Assembly: GCF_003076755.1 (NCBI RefSeq)
Contig: NZ_QDKM01000003.1
Span: 434,001-498,000, forward strand
Length of the DNA: 64,000 bases
Direction of reading: 5' to 3'
Source of the DNA: Pararhodobacter oceanensis
GTDB taxonomy: Bacteria; Pseudomonadota; Alphaproteobacteria; Rhodobacterales; Rhodobacteraceae
In this document: positions 18,787 through 27,320 of the stretch, piece by piece
How positions within the stretch are numbered: position 1 is the stretch's first letter
Layout: each line of letters opens with the position of its first letter
The notes under the pieces: model-generated
The model's database searches: none
What the model saw: only the letters and a program-made list of their open reading frames with translations
What the model was told of the DNA's origin: nothing
Made by a program: the position numbers and the translations under genes

Positions 18787-18808
18787 GGCTGATCCTAGAA
18801 AACGCAAT

Positions 18809-18837
18809 GGCCCCGAGGGATGCCTCGGGGCCTTTTT
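18809..18837 (+). terminator. Rho-independent terminator of glnK-amtB
   Basis: Ten-pair stem (ggccccgagg 18809-18818, cctcggggcc 18823-18832) with loop gatg, followed by five T. Confidence 0.9.
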
Positions 18838-18859
18838 CTGTCTGCGAAAACCGGTGAGT

Positions 18860-19894
18860 TCAGGCCTTGCGAATGGTATCGCCCGGCACCAGTTCCGGCG
18901 TCAGTTCGATCCGGTGGCCACCGATCAAACCGCCGGTTTCCTTACCCGCGATCAGATTGGCCGCCTGCACACCGATTTCATAGCGACAGGCATCAATCGT
19001 CGCCAATTGCATCGGCAGACCCTCAAGGAAATCGACGCCATTGAATCCCGCCAGTCCCAGCTTGCCGGGCACGTCATAGCCTTTCTCAAGGCAATAGAGC
19101 AAACCGCCCGCGCCGATCATGTCATTGGAATAATACAGGAAATCCAGATCAGGATTGCGCGCAAGGATGGTCTCGGTCATCTCGCGGCCCTTTTTGAGCG
19201 CCGAGCCGCCGGTGTAGAATTCGGTGTCGATCAACTCCAGCCCGTGTTCGGCCAGCCCGTCGGTCAGCCCCTGCAGGCGTTTGCGCGCGCGGTGATCGTC
19301 GGACATCTTGGTGCCCAGAAATCCGATGCGGCGGTAGCCAGCGGCGACAATCGCCTCGGCCATCTGCATGCCCGCGGCGCGGTGCGAAATCCCCACCACC
19401 GAATCAATCGGGGTGCCGTCGCTGTCCATGATCTCGACAATTGGGATGCCGGCATTTTCCAGCATCGCGCGGGAGGCATCGGTATGCTCGAGCCCGGCGA
19501 TGATCGCCCCCGAAGGCCGCCACGAGAGCATCTCATAGAGCACTTCTTCTTCTTTTTCCGCCTTATAGCCGGTGACCCCAAAGACCGGCTGCAATCCGGT
19601 ATCCCCCAGCGCCGCCGAGATCCCGCTCAACACCTCGGGAAACACCATATTGGAGAGGGACGGCACGATCACCGCCACCAGATTGACCTGCTGCGAGGCC
19701 AGACCACCGGCGATTTTATTCGGCACATAGCCCAGCGCGCGGGCGGCGGTCTGCACCTTTTCGCGGGTCGCGGGCGAGACGTCTTCACGATTGCGCAACA
19801 CACGGCTGACGGTCATTTCGCTGACGCCGCAGGCTTCGGACACGTCGCGCAGGGTCAACGGGCGGCGGAGGTCGGTTGGACGCGTGTGACTCAT
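18860..19894 (-). CDS. LacI/GalR family transcriptional regulator (GntR-like)
   Basis: Sugar-type repressor of 344 residues. The DNA-binding headpiece is typical (LTLRDVSEACGVSEMTVSRV, then the hinge YVPNKIAGGLAS), followed by a periplasmic-binding-protein-like effector domain. Overall it looks most like the gluconate-repressor branch. GGAG lies upstream of the ATG at 19894; the 15 residues before it in the long reading lack support. No sugar catabolic gene is adjacent, so the regulon is not evident. Confidence 0.9.
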   Translation of the reverse strand: MSHTRPTDLRRPLTLRDVSEACGVSEMTVSRVLRNREDVSPATREKVQTAARALGYVPNKIAGGLASQQVNLVAVIVPSLSNMVFPEVLSGISAALGDTGLQPVFGVTGYKAEKEEEVLYEMLSWRPSGAIIAGLEHTDASRAMLENAGIPIVEIMDSDGTPIDSVVGISHRAAGMQMAEAIVAAGYRRIGFLGTKMSDDHRARKRLQGLTDGLAEHGLELIDTEFYTGGSALKKGREMTETILARNPDLDFLYYSNDMIGAGGLLYCLEKGYDVPGKLGLAGFNGVDFLEGLPMQLATIDACRYEIGVQAANLIAGKETGGLIGGHRIELTPELVPGDTIRKA

Positions 19895-20115
19895 GAAAAA
19901 TAGCGCTCCTTGCAGGCAGCACAGCGGCCGTGCGCCCAATACGGTGATTCAAAAATGTTAGCCATATCATCCTAGCCCGCGCCGCCGCAAAAGCGCAAGC
20001 GCAGGCGGTAGGGTTCGGATGCAGAAAACGCGCACACGGGCTTGCCATACCCGGTGGTTTTGCCCGATAGAAGGGCGTCTGCCTCAACGTCACCGACGTC
20101 GAAAGCGGCAGTATT

Positions 20116-20192
20116 GGCCCCGTGGCTCAACTGGATAGAGCAGCCCCCTCCTAAGGGGCAGGTTGCAGGTTCGAACCCTGCCGGGGTCACCA
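20116..20192 (+). tRNA. tRNA-Arg, anticodon CCT
   Basis: Complete 77-base cloverleaf with encoded CCA. Acceptor ggccccg pairs with cggggtc (one G-T). The anticodon stem is ccccc/ggggg-like around loop ctcctaa, giving anticodon CCT for AGG codons. The T-arm gcagg-ttcgaac-cctgc is intact. Confidence 0.97.
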
Positions 20193-20327
20193 TTTTGAAC
20201 GGCAGCCTATCGGCGCGCATTTGATTGCAGGCACGACCACGCGGCGCGGCTCACCCCGTTCATTGCATGGTCATGCGAGATCGCGGCGGTGGTTTAGCTT
20301 TTGGTGCATGTTACCCAGCTTGGCGCC

Positions 20328-21458
20328 TCAGCCCAAGGCCACCGACCAGGCGTCATAGCCATAGACCCAATCGGCATTGCCGCCCTTTTTCAGCCAGTCA
20401 TTGGCCAGCGAATTCGCCTGCACCTGTGCCGTGCGCGGTTTGCGCGCTGCTTCATAGCGCGCCAGAGCTGCCTCGACGCCCTGCGCCTCGACACCGTTCA
20501 GCGCGCGCGACAGGATCACCGCATCCTCGATCGCCATACAGGCGCCCTGCGCCATAAAGGGCACCATCGGATGCGCCGCGTCGCCAAGGATCGTGGCGCG
20601 GCCCTTCGACCAGACCTCCATCGGTTCGCGCACATGTAGCGCCGATTTGGTCACGCTCTCGCAGGCGTCGAGAAGCGCGCGCGCATCGGGGTGGAAATTG
20701 CTGTATTCGGCGCGCAGTTCTTCGACATCACCGGGCAGGGTCCATCCCTCTTCGGTCCAGCCCTGCTGCGGGGTGGTGGCAAAGACGAAAATCTCTTCGC
20801 CGAGGGTCAGCGGGAAGGTCACGATCTGCTTTTCCGGCACTTCGCCCCACCATTTGGTGAAAGCGTCGCTCTCGCCGGATTTGGGCGCTTTGCTGCGCGG
20901 GAACACCGCGCGATAGGATACAATGCCGGTGAATTTGGGATCATCCGCGCCGAACAGCGCCGTGCGCACCGCCGAATGGATACCGTCGGCGCCGATCACC
21001 AGATCGAAGTCGCGGCGGCTGCCATCTTCAAAGACCAGCGTTGCACCGCTGTCATTCAGCTCGACATCACTAGTGGCCATGCCCGAATGCACCGTCTCTT
21101 TCGGCAGTTGGTCTTGCAAAGCATTGAGCAGATCGGCGCGGTGGATGGTCAGCTGCGGGGCGCCGTATTTCTCTTCGGCGGCGGCGCTCATCGGCAGGCG
21201 CGAGGTTTCCTCGCCGCTGACACCGTCGCGGCTGATGCGGAAGGTCGGGCGCGCGGCGGTCTTGCGCAGATATTCGCCAACGCCCAGTTGATCGAGCGCG
21301 AAAACCGCGTTGGGCGTTAGGTTGATATCGGCGCCGACACGGTTGAAGGCCGGTGCGCGTTCGAAAACCTCGACCTTATGTCCGGCCTTGCGCAGCGCGA
21401 TAGCAGCGCTAAACCCGCCGATCCCGCCGCCGGAGATTCCAATCTTCAACCCAACCAT
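20328..21458 (-). CDS. FAD-dependent aromatic monooxygenase (salicylate/6-hydroxynicotinate hydroxylase-like)
   Basis: Class A flavoprotein hydroxylase, 376 residues, that would hydroxylate an aromatic or heteroaromatic acid using NAD(P)H and O2. The FAD dinucleotide fold is at the start (KIGISGGGIGGFSAAIAL), the DG motif is DLVIGADGIHSAVR, and the second FAD motif is ATILGDAAHPMVPFMAQGACMAIEDA. I prefer the ATG at 21458 over the GTG at 21464. A TGAAC-N5-GTTCA operator lies about 20 bases upstream, shared with the six-gene operon at 22513-28925. The substrate is unknown: salicylate, 3-hydroxybenzoate or hydroxynicotinate are family precedents. Confidence 0.85.
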   Translation of the reverse strand: MVGLKIGISGGGIGGFSAAIALRKAGHKVEVFERAPAFNRVGADINLTPNAVFALDQLGVGEYLRKTAARPTFRISRDGVSGEETSRLPMSAAAEEKYGAPQLTIHRADLLNALQDQLPKETVHSGMATSDVELNDSGATLVFEDGSRRDFDLVIGADGIHSAVRTALFGADDPKFTGIVSYRAVFPRSKAPKSGESDAFTKWWGEVPEKQIVTFPLTLGEEIFVFATTPQQGWTEEGWTLPGDVEELRAEYSNFHPDARALLDACESVTKSALHVREPMEVWSKGRATILGDAAHPMVPFMAQGACMAIEDAVILSRALNGVEAQGVEAALARYEAARKPRTAQVQANSLANDWLKKGGNADWVYGYDAWSVALG

Positions 21459-21478
21459 CGCCACATCCCGTTCTATTT

Positions 21479-21493
21479 TGAACTATATGTTCA
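21479..21493. promoter_or_regulatory. Putative IclR operator A (TGAAC-N5-GTTCA)
   Basis: TGAACTATATGTTCA has perfect five-base arms and starts about 20 bases upstream of the FAD monooxygenase start codon, where a repressor would block transcription. The same arms and spacing occur at 28952-28966. Confidence 0.65.
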
Positions 21494-21581
21494 TAGTATA
21501 GGAGCGCAGTGAGAACGGGTCAAGAAAATGCTGAGGAAATCGCGTTGCGGCGATAATTCTTCAAGGTTTCCACTGGATTCA

Positions 21582-21601
21582 GAACTAGGGACTGTTCAAA
21601 T
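21582..21601. promoter_or_regulatory. Related site before the IclR gene
   Basis: GAAC (21582-21585) and GTTC (21594-21597) are separated by eight bases. The right half, ctgttcaaat (21592-21601), is identical to 28960-28969 at the cupin promoter. It is probably an autoregulatory site of lower quality. Confidence 0.4.
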
Positions 21602-21646
21602 TAGCGTAAACTGTTCTATTTTGACGAAGCAACAGCGGAGGGCATC

Positions 21647-22444
21647 ATGGCAGACGCAGCGAAAACCGAGATCACCACCTATTCCGTGCCGCCGGTCGAG
21701 CGCGCGCTGCGGTTGCTGCGTCATATCGGCAACGGCCATAAATGCCGCAATCTCAGCCGCACCTCGAAAGAGCTGGGCATCAACCGCACCACGCTGATCC
21801 GGCTGATCCACACGCTTGAGGCCAACCGGATGATCGAAGAGATCGACGAGGGCGCGGGATACCGGCTGGGCGCGGGGATGATCAGCCTTGCGGCGCAGGC
21901 GATCCATGGCCGCGATATTGTGCAGGTTTGTCAACCGCTGCTGGCGGAACTGGCGCAAAGCACCGGCATGTCGGCGCATCTGGGCATTCTGGATGGCACC
22001 GATCTGGTCTATCTGAGCCGTGAAACCCCGAACACGCATCTGGTCAGCAATATGCGCTCGGGCTCGCGGCTACCGGCGCATTCATCCTCGGGCGGGCGGG
22101 CGATACTGGCCGAGATGGATGAGGTGGCGATTCGCGGGCTATTCTCGGATGTGACAATCGAGATGGTCACCGAGAAAACCCCGCCCAGCATCGAGGCGGT
22201 GCTGGCGCAGGCGCAGCAGGACCGCGCCGCGGGCTATGCCTGGAGCGAGGGGAATTTCGAGGCCGGTATCGGGTCTTGCGCGGCGGTGGTCTTCGACCAT
22301 CGCGGGCTGCCGGTCGGCGCAATCAATGTCTCGGGCCCCGAAAGCCGCTTTGCCGAGGAAGGCCAAGCCCCGGACGGGCCGATCAAATCCGCGGTGCTGG
22401 CGATTGCCAAACAGGCGTCGATGGGGCTGGGATATAGCGGCTGA
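21647..22444 (+). CDS. IclR family transcriptional regulator
   Basis: Winged-helix regulator with an effector-binding domain, 265 residues. The helix-turn-helix region is SRTSKELGINRTTLIRLIHTLEANRMIEE (about 37-65). The IclR ligand domain follows, with LPAHSSSGGRAILAEM and the YAWSEGNFEAGIGSCAAVVFDHRG stretch. CGGAGG precedes the ATG. It lies between the divergent FAD monooxygenase and the convergent catabolic operon, so it is the obvious local regulator. The effector is probably a pathway intermediate. Confidence 0.92.
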   Translation: MADAAKTEITTYSVPPVERALRLLRHIGNGHKCRNLSRTSKELGINRTTLIRLIHTLEANRMIEEIDEGAGYRLGAGMISLAAQAIHGRDIVQVCQPLLAELAQSTGMSAHLGILDGTDLVYLSRETPNTHLVSNMRSGSRLPAHSSSGGRAILAEMDEVAIRGLFSDVTIEMVTEKTPPSIEAVLAQAQQDRAAGYAWSEGNFEAGIGSCAAVVFDHRGLPVGAINVSGPESRFAEEGQAPDGPIKSAVLAIAKQASMGLGYSG

Positions 22445-22512
22445 CACCCGCTAAACGCGGTGCGGGCGCCTGATCACCCAAGCGCCCGCCAAATCAGTTC
22501 GCAAATTGCCGC

Positions 22513-23997
22513 TTACGGCCAGCGCGCCCAAGGGTGGGGCTGGCCGGAATGATCCTCATAGATGGATTTTTGGCGCTGATAGGCGCGCAATCCGGCGCGG
22601 CCCTTCTCGCGCCCCATGCCGCTGGCGCCGTCGCCACCGAAGGGTGTTGAGATCGAGAATTGCTTATAGGTGTTGATCCAGACGGTTCCGGCCCTGATCG
22701 CCCGCGCCAGACGCCAGCATTTCGCGTGATCGCGCGACCAGATCCCGCAGGCGAGTCCGTAGTCGTTGTCATTCGACATGGAGATCACATCGTCTTCGTC
22801 GTCAAATGGCATGACCACCAGAACCGGCCCGAAAATCTCTTCGCGGCAGGTCTGCGCCTGATTGGTCAGTCCGGCGATGATCGTCGGCTGGTAATAGGCG
22901 CCGTTGTCATATTCCGCGCCCTCGGGCCGCCTGCCGCCAGTGAGGAATTCGCCGCCTTCGTCGCGCGCGGTCTGCACATAGGCTTCGACCGAGGCACGGT
23001 GATCGGCGTGGACCATCGACGAGACCTGCGTTTCGGCGTCAAACGGATGCCCAACCTTGAGTGCCTCGGTCGCCTTGACCAGTCTCGACACGAAACGATC
23101 ATAGATGCTGCGCTGCACGAACAGCCGCGAACCCGCGATGCAGCTTTGCCCGCTGGACGAGAATATGCCGAAGAGAATACCGGCAATCGCCAGATCCTCG
23201 TCGCAATCCTCGAACACGATGGTGGGGGATTTGCCGCCCAGTTCCAGCGAGATCGGCATCAGCTTTTCCGCCGCCACATGCGCCAGATGACGCCCCGTCG
23301 AGGTGCCGCCGGTGAAGGACACTTTGCCGATGTCGGGGTGTTCGACCAGCAGATTGCCGACCTCGCGCCCCGATCCGGGCAACACCGAATACAGCCCCTT
23401 GGGCAGCCCCGCCTCTTCGACGATCCGCGCCAATTCCAGACTGATGATGGGCGACCAACTGGCCGGTTTCAGCAGCACCGCATTCCCCGCCGCCAGCGCT
23501 GGTGCCGCCTTTTGCGCGTCCGAGGCAATCGGCGAGTTCCACGGGGTGATCGCGCCGACCAAGCCGATCGGATCATGCACCGAATAGGTCAGGTAATCGC
23601 CGCGCGGCGCGGTCAGCAACTCGTCCGAAGTCTCGAGCACCGCGCCGAAATAGCGAAATGTCGCCGCCGCCGAACCCGCCAGCGCGCGCGCTTCATTGCG
23701 GGTTTTGCTGGTGTCGCGGCTTTGCAGCCATGAGATCCGCTCGATATTCGCGGTGATCCCATCGGCGATCCGGTAGAGATACATCGCTCGCTCATGCGGT
23801 TTCAGACGCTGCCACGCGGGGTCGGCCTGCGCGGTCTTGGCACGGTCGATGGCGCTCAGGACATCCGCTTTGGAGGCGCCTGCGAACCGCATATTTTCCG
23901 TGCCCTCGGCGGCAAATGTCGAGGTGATCTCGGCGCCGGAGCCCGCCTGCCATTCGCCGCCGACAAACAGCCGTCCGTCCGGAAAGGGAAAACTCAT
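22513..23997 (-). CDS. NAD(P)-dependent aldehyde dehydrogenase
   Basis: ALDH superfamily oxidoreductase of 494 residues that would oxidise a semialdehyde or aldehyde intermediate to an acid. Key motifs are GAITPWNSPIAS, the catalytic base region SLELGGKSPTIVFED (Glu about 252), the nucleophile in SSSGQSCIAGSR (Cys about 286), and EEIFGPVLVV. It is the last gene of the six-gene minus-strand operon, nine bases after the aspartate dehydrogenase gene. In such a cluster it could act on a ring-cleavage semialdehyde, which is an inference. Confidence 0.92.
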   Translation of the reverse strand: MSFPFPDGRLFVGGEWQAGSGAEITSTFAAEGTENMRFAGASKADVLSAIDRAKTAQADPAWQRLKPHERAMYLYRIADGITANIERISWLQSRDTSKTRNEARALAGSAAATFRYFGAVLETSDELLTAPRGDYLTYSVHDPIGLVGAITPWNSPIASDAQKAAPALAAGNAVLLKPASWSPIISLELARIVEEAGLPKGLYSVLPGSGREVGNLLVEHPDIGKVSFTGGTSTGRHLAHVAAEKLMPISLELGGKSPTIVFEDCDEDLAIAGILFGIFSSSGQSCIAGSRLFVQRSIYDRFVSRLVKATEALKVGHPFDAETQVSSMVHADHRASVEAYVQTARDEGGEFLTGGRRPEGAEYDNGAYYQPTIIAGLTNQAQTCREEIFGPVLVVMPFDDEDDVISMSNDNDYGLACGIWSRDHAKCWRLARAIRAGTVWINTYKQFSISTPFGGDGASGMGREKGRAGLRAYQRQKSIYEDHSGQPHPWARWP

Positions 23998-24006
23998 CTC
24001 ATGCTC

Positions 24007-24831
24007 CTAGATAACGATTGCGCCGGACCGGTTCAGGACCACGCGGGCCAGTGAATAAGCGGTCGATAGCGAGGTCTTGGGGTTCAACGGCGAGACTTTG
24101 CCGGTCAGGCTCAGGGAGAAATCCACCGCCTGCGATTTGACCAGATATTCATGGGTGTTCTCTCGGGTGTGCGGATCGGCGATCAGCCGCACGCGGGTCG
24201 CGTCCATGCCCAGACCGGCCAGCGCCAGCGTCGCGGCGACATTGGCGTTCTTGGGAAAGGTCGTCGCCGCCTCGCGGGCCGAGCCCTCAAAAAACACCGT
24301 CGGCTCGGTCAACGCCGCCAGATCAACGCGGTTTTCGGCATCGGTGCCCGCCCAGCCGCTCGGTGGTTTGCGGCCGGTATAGGTGACGACCTCCAACCCC
24401 GAGAGCCGCGCCGCCACCAGCGCGTCAATGCCGCCGATGGCCCCCGCGGGCAGGATGATTTGCGCGCCGGTCCCGGATGCGGTGGCCTTGAGCCGGTCAA
24501 ACAGAGCCTGATCGGCGAAAGCGCCGACCGACGCGGTGATCAAATCAATCCCTGCGCGCAACACAGCCTCCCCGTGGGCCGCGACCGCCGGTTGACCGGC
24601 GCATTCGACCACCACATCGGGTTGCGCGGCCAATAGATCCGCGAGATCGGTGTAGACCTTCACCGCAATGCCATGCGGTGCGCAGAGCTGTGTGGCCGCG
24701 TCGTGCGCCTTATCGGGGGCACTGCGCACCAAGAGCGACAGCGCGCGCAACCCCGCATCGGGCTGGTCGCAAAGCGTGGCCACCAAAGACCGCGAGATCG
24801 CACCGAAACCGATCAGGGCGAGATGCTGCAT
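24007..24831 (-). CDS. Aspartate dehydrogenase-type (NadX family) oxidoreductase
   Basis: NAD(P)-dependent dehydrogenase of 274 residues. It has an N-terminal Rossmann motif (LALIGFGAISRSLV), then LPAGAIGGIDALVAAR, the NVAATLALAGLG helix, and the DPHTRENTHEYLVKS segment, where the Asn-x-His pattern holds the family's catalytic His. Characterised homologues deaminate L-aspartate to iminoaspartate or run in reverse. In NAD synthesis the gene travels with nadA/nadC; here it is inside a catabolic operon, so another role is likely. It lies three bases from the TPP enzyme and nine from the aldehyde dehydrogenase. Confidence 0.85.
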   Translation of the reverse strand: MQHLALIGFGAISRSLVATLCDQPDAGLRALSLLVRSAPDKAHDAATQLCAPHGIAVKVYTDLADLLAAQPDVVVECAGQPAVAAHGEAVLRAGIDLITASVGAFADQALFDRLKATASGTGAQIILPAGAIGGIDALVAARLSGLEVVTYTGRKPPSGWAGTDAENRVDLAALTEPTVFFEGSAREAATTFPKNANVAATLALAGLGMDATRVRLIADPHTRENTHEYLVKSQAVDFSLSLTGKVSPLNPKTSLSTAYSLARVVLNRSGAIVI

Positions 24832-24834
24832 CGC

Positions 24835-26487
24835 TCAGGCCTTGCTGCCAGCGGCACCGGCGGGCGGACCGGCGAAGGCTTCGGCGAAGGGACCGATGGC
24901 GATCATATCGACTTCGACGACCATCGGGCCTTTGCGCTGCATCGAGGCGTCAAACACCTCGGGGAAGGCCTCGATATCCGAGACTTTCACATGCGGCATA
25001 TCGATGGCGTCGCACAGCTTGCCGAAATCGGGGGTTTTGATCGCCGAATAATGGCGCCGCCCGTCGTATTGGTCGTCCTGAATGTTCTCGATCACGCCAT
25101 AGGCCGCGTCGTTCATCAACAAGAAGGTGACGTTGAGATCCTCATCCACGGCGGTGATCAACTCGGCAATGCCCAGCATCGCGCCGCCATCGCCCAGCAA
25201 TGTCACCGTGCGCACATCCGGTGAGGCCACCGCCGCGCCGCAGCCCATGGCAATCCCCTGCCCGATGCCGCCGCCCAGCGCATGCACACCAAGGTTCGGC
25301 GCGGCGATCTGCACATAGCGGTTGCCGAAGGTCGAATTCGAGATTGTCACATCGCGCACCCACGGATGGCCGCCTTGCGAGACCACGCCCAGAAGATGAT
25401 CGGCGACCACCTGATAGGGGCCAAGCCGCCCGCGCAGCGCGCCCTCGGATTTCGCCCGCGCGACCGAGATATCATAGCTTTGCTGCGCATCGACATCGAG
25501 TTTGGCCGGCAGCCGGTCGAGCAGCGCTTGCAGGGTCTGCGCGGCGTCACCGTTGAGGAACATATCGACCGGATAATTGCGCCCGCATTGGGTTGGTTCG
25601 GCGTCGATCTGCACCAAGGGCTTGGGCAGCGCCATCTTGTTGTTCATCGTCTCATTGCCGCGCAGCCGCGAGCCGACAACGATCATCAGGTCCGAGGCGG
25701 CATAGATTTCCCGCGCTTCAGGGGTCATGTTGAAGGCGCCCATCGTGGCGGCGTTGTCCTCGGACACCACAGCGCGGCCCTGCGTCGAAGAGACCGCGCC
25801 AAAGCCGCGCGCGACAAGTTCATTGGCCTGCGCAGACGCACCGCGCGCACCACCACCGAGCCAGATCATCGGGCGTTTTGCCGCCAGAACCAGCTTGGCG
25901 AGCGCGTCGATCTGCGCCTCATCAATGGGCGGCGTGGCGGCAACCGGCGGCGAGAGGGTGAAGCCGGTGGTGGCGGTAAGCCGCTGAACATCCACCGGAA
26001 TTTCCAGACTGACCGGCCCGCTCGGCGGCGTGCTGGCCGCGCGGATCGCGGCATTGAGCGTGCCGATGGCGGATTTTTCGTCCCAGATGCGGAAATAGGC
26101 TTTCGACACGCCCTTCAGCATCTCGGGCTGTTTGGGCACATCGTGGATCGCGGCGCGGTCGCGGTCCATGAACTCGCGGTCAACCTGCGTGGTGATATGC
26201 AATAGTTTGGAGCCTGCGGTCAGCGCCTCGGCCTGCCCGCCTGCGGCATTGCCCGCCGCGGTTCCGGTTGAGGTCAGCACCACGCCCACCTGCCCTGACA
26301 CTCGGGCGAAAGCATCGGCCATATTCATCGCGCCGGCCTCGCCACGCGCGGGCACAAAGCGGATGCGGCCTTGCTCGGCAATCCCGTCAAGGATCGGCAT
26401 ATTATGGATCGAAATGACCCCGAAAACGGTGGTGATACCCGCATCGGCGAGATTTCTGGCGATTTGGTAACCAACGGTTTCGGTCAT
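24835..26487 (-). CDS. Thiamine pyrophosphate-dependent enzyme (acetolactate synthase-like)
   Basis: Three-domain ThDP enzyme of 550 residues, related to acetolactate synthase, benzoylformate decarboxylase and sulfopyruvate decarboxylase. The pyrimidine domain has the activating glutamate in FVPARGEAGAMNMADAFA (about residue 51). The central domain contains KRPMIWLGGGARG. The cofactor domain has LLGDGGAMLGIAELI followed by NVTFLLMND, the GDG...N metal-binding pattern. It probably decarboxylates or cleaves a 2-keto acid intermediate. The acetolactate synthase label should not be taken as function, because no regulatory subunit or branched-chain genes are near. Confidence 0.87.
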   Translation of the reverse strand: MTETVGYQIARNLADAGITTVFGVISIHNMPILDGIAEQGRIRFVPARGEAGAMNMADAFARVSGQVGVVLTSTGTAAGNAAGGQAEALTAGSKLLHITTQVDREFMDRDRAAIHDVPKQPEMLKGVSKAYFRIWDEKSAIGTLNAAIRAASTPPSGPVSLEIPVDVQRLTATTGFTLSPPVAATPPIDEAQIDALAKLVLAAKRPMIWLGGGARGASAQANELVARGFGAVSSTQGRAVVSEDNAATMGAFNMTPEAREIYAASDLMIVVGSRLRGNETMNNKMALPKPLVQIDAEPTQCGRNYPVDMFLNGDAAQTLQALLDRLPAKLDVDAQQSYDISVARAKSEGALRGRLGPYQVVADHLLGVVSQGGHPWVRDVTISNSTFGNRYVQIAAPNLGVHALGGGIGQGIAMGCGAAVASPDVRTVTLLGDGGAMLGIAELITAVDEDLNVTFLLMNDAAYGVIENIQDDQYDGRRHYSAIKTPDFGKLCDAIDMPHVKVSDIEAFPEVFDASMQRKGPMVVEVDMIAIGPFAEAFAGPPAGAAGSKA

Positions 26488-26524
26488 GGTCAGACTTTCT
26501 GTTCAAAAGGTCATGCGAGGGCGG

Positions 26525-27316
26525 TCAGACGAAACGCGAGACGCCGCCAGAAATTTCAAGCCGCGCGCCGGTGATATAGCTGGCGGCGGGGGAGGCGAGG
26601 AAAACCAATGCGCGGGCGGCCTCTTCGGGGTTGCCCAGACGGCCCAGAGGGATCGCCTTGCGCCGCGCCAGATTGCCAAACCATTCCTCGCGCGACTGGC
26701 TTTGATCCTCGCGCGCGTCAAAGCGGCGCTGCCACTGCTGGCTGTCGATCAAGCCGACAAGGATCGAATTCACGCGGATCGCGGGCGCCAATTCACCGGC
26801 CAGCGATTTGAGCAGGCTTTGCACCCCGGCGCGGGCGGCGGAGGTGCAGACCATATGCGCTTCGGGCTGGTAGGCGAGCAGTGAGTTTACGGCGGTGATC
26901 GAGCCTGTGCCGCTGGCGCGCAACTGCGCCTCGAAGGCGCGGATCGGGTGCAACTGGCTGAAGAATTTCAACTCCAACTCGTCGCGCCAATCGGCATCGC
27001 TGGTGTCGGCATAGGTCGAGACGCGGCCCTGTCCGGCGTTGGTGATCAAGGCGTCGCAGGTGCCGAAACGCTCGGCAACCTGCGCGGCAAAGGCAATGTT
27101 GGCCTCGGGATCGAGCACGGAAAACGCTTGGGCCAGCAGTTTGTCGGCGCCGAACTCGCCCGCCAATTCGCTCGCCACCCGCTCCAGACGCTCGGCGCCG
27201 CGCGCACAAAACGCGACATTGGCGCCCTCGGTAAGCGCGGCGCGCACGGTCGCCAGGCCAATACCCGACGAGCCGCCGGTAACGACAATGGTTTTGCCTT
27301 GCAGCCCCAGATCCAT
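26525..27316 (-). CDS. Short-chain dehydrogenase/reductase with altered active site
   Basis: SDR fold protein of 263 residues. The coenzyme motif VTGGSSGIGLATV (TGxxxGxG) and NAGQGRV (NAG) are intact. Where the catalytic Tyr-x-x-x-Lys should be, the sequence reads MVCTSAARAGVQSL, that is Thr-x-x-x-Arg, and the preceding Ser is present in AVNSLL. It may therefore not be an ordinary NAD(P)H reductase. It lies 37 bases before the TPP gene and four bases after the dioxygenase gene. Confidence 0.85.
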   Translation of the reverse strand: MDLGLQGKTIVVTGGSSGIGLATVRAALTEGANVAFCARGAERLERVASELAGEFGADKLLAQAFSVLDPEANIAFAAQVAERFGTCDALITNAGQGRVSTYADTSDADWRDELELKFFSQLHPIRAFEAQLRASGTGSITAVNSLLAYQPEAHMVCTSAARAGVQSLLKSLAGELAPAIRVNSILVGLIDSQQWQRRFDAREDQSQSREEWFGNLARRKAIPLGRLGNPEEAARALVFLASPAASYITGARLEISGGVSRFV

Positions 27317-27320
27317 CCGC

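Larger units (their letters stand above)
21470..21624. promoter_or_regulatory. Divergent control region with repeated gttctattttga
   Basis: The 12-mer gttctattttga occurs twice in the same orientation, at 21470-21481 and 21613-21624. It lies near each end of the 188-base region between the FAD monooxygenase and the IclR gene. The first copy runs directly into the operator at 21479-21493. Confidence 0.5.

Noticed and set aside
20042-20224. Short ORF over the tRNA-Arg gene encoding a plausible-looking 60-residue peptide
   Set aside because: The similarity to many database peptides comes from translating tRNA sequence; it is a well-known artefact.
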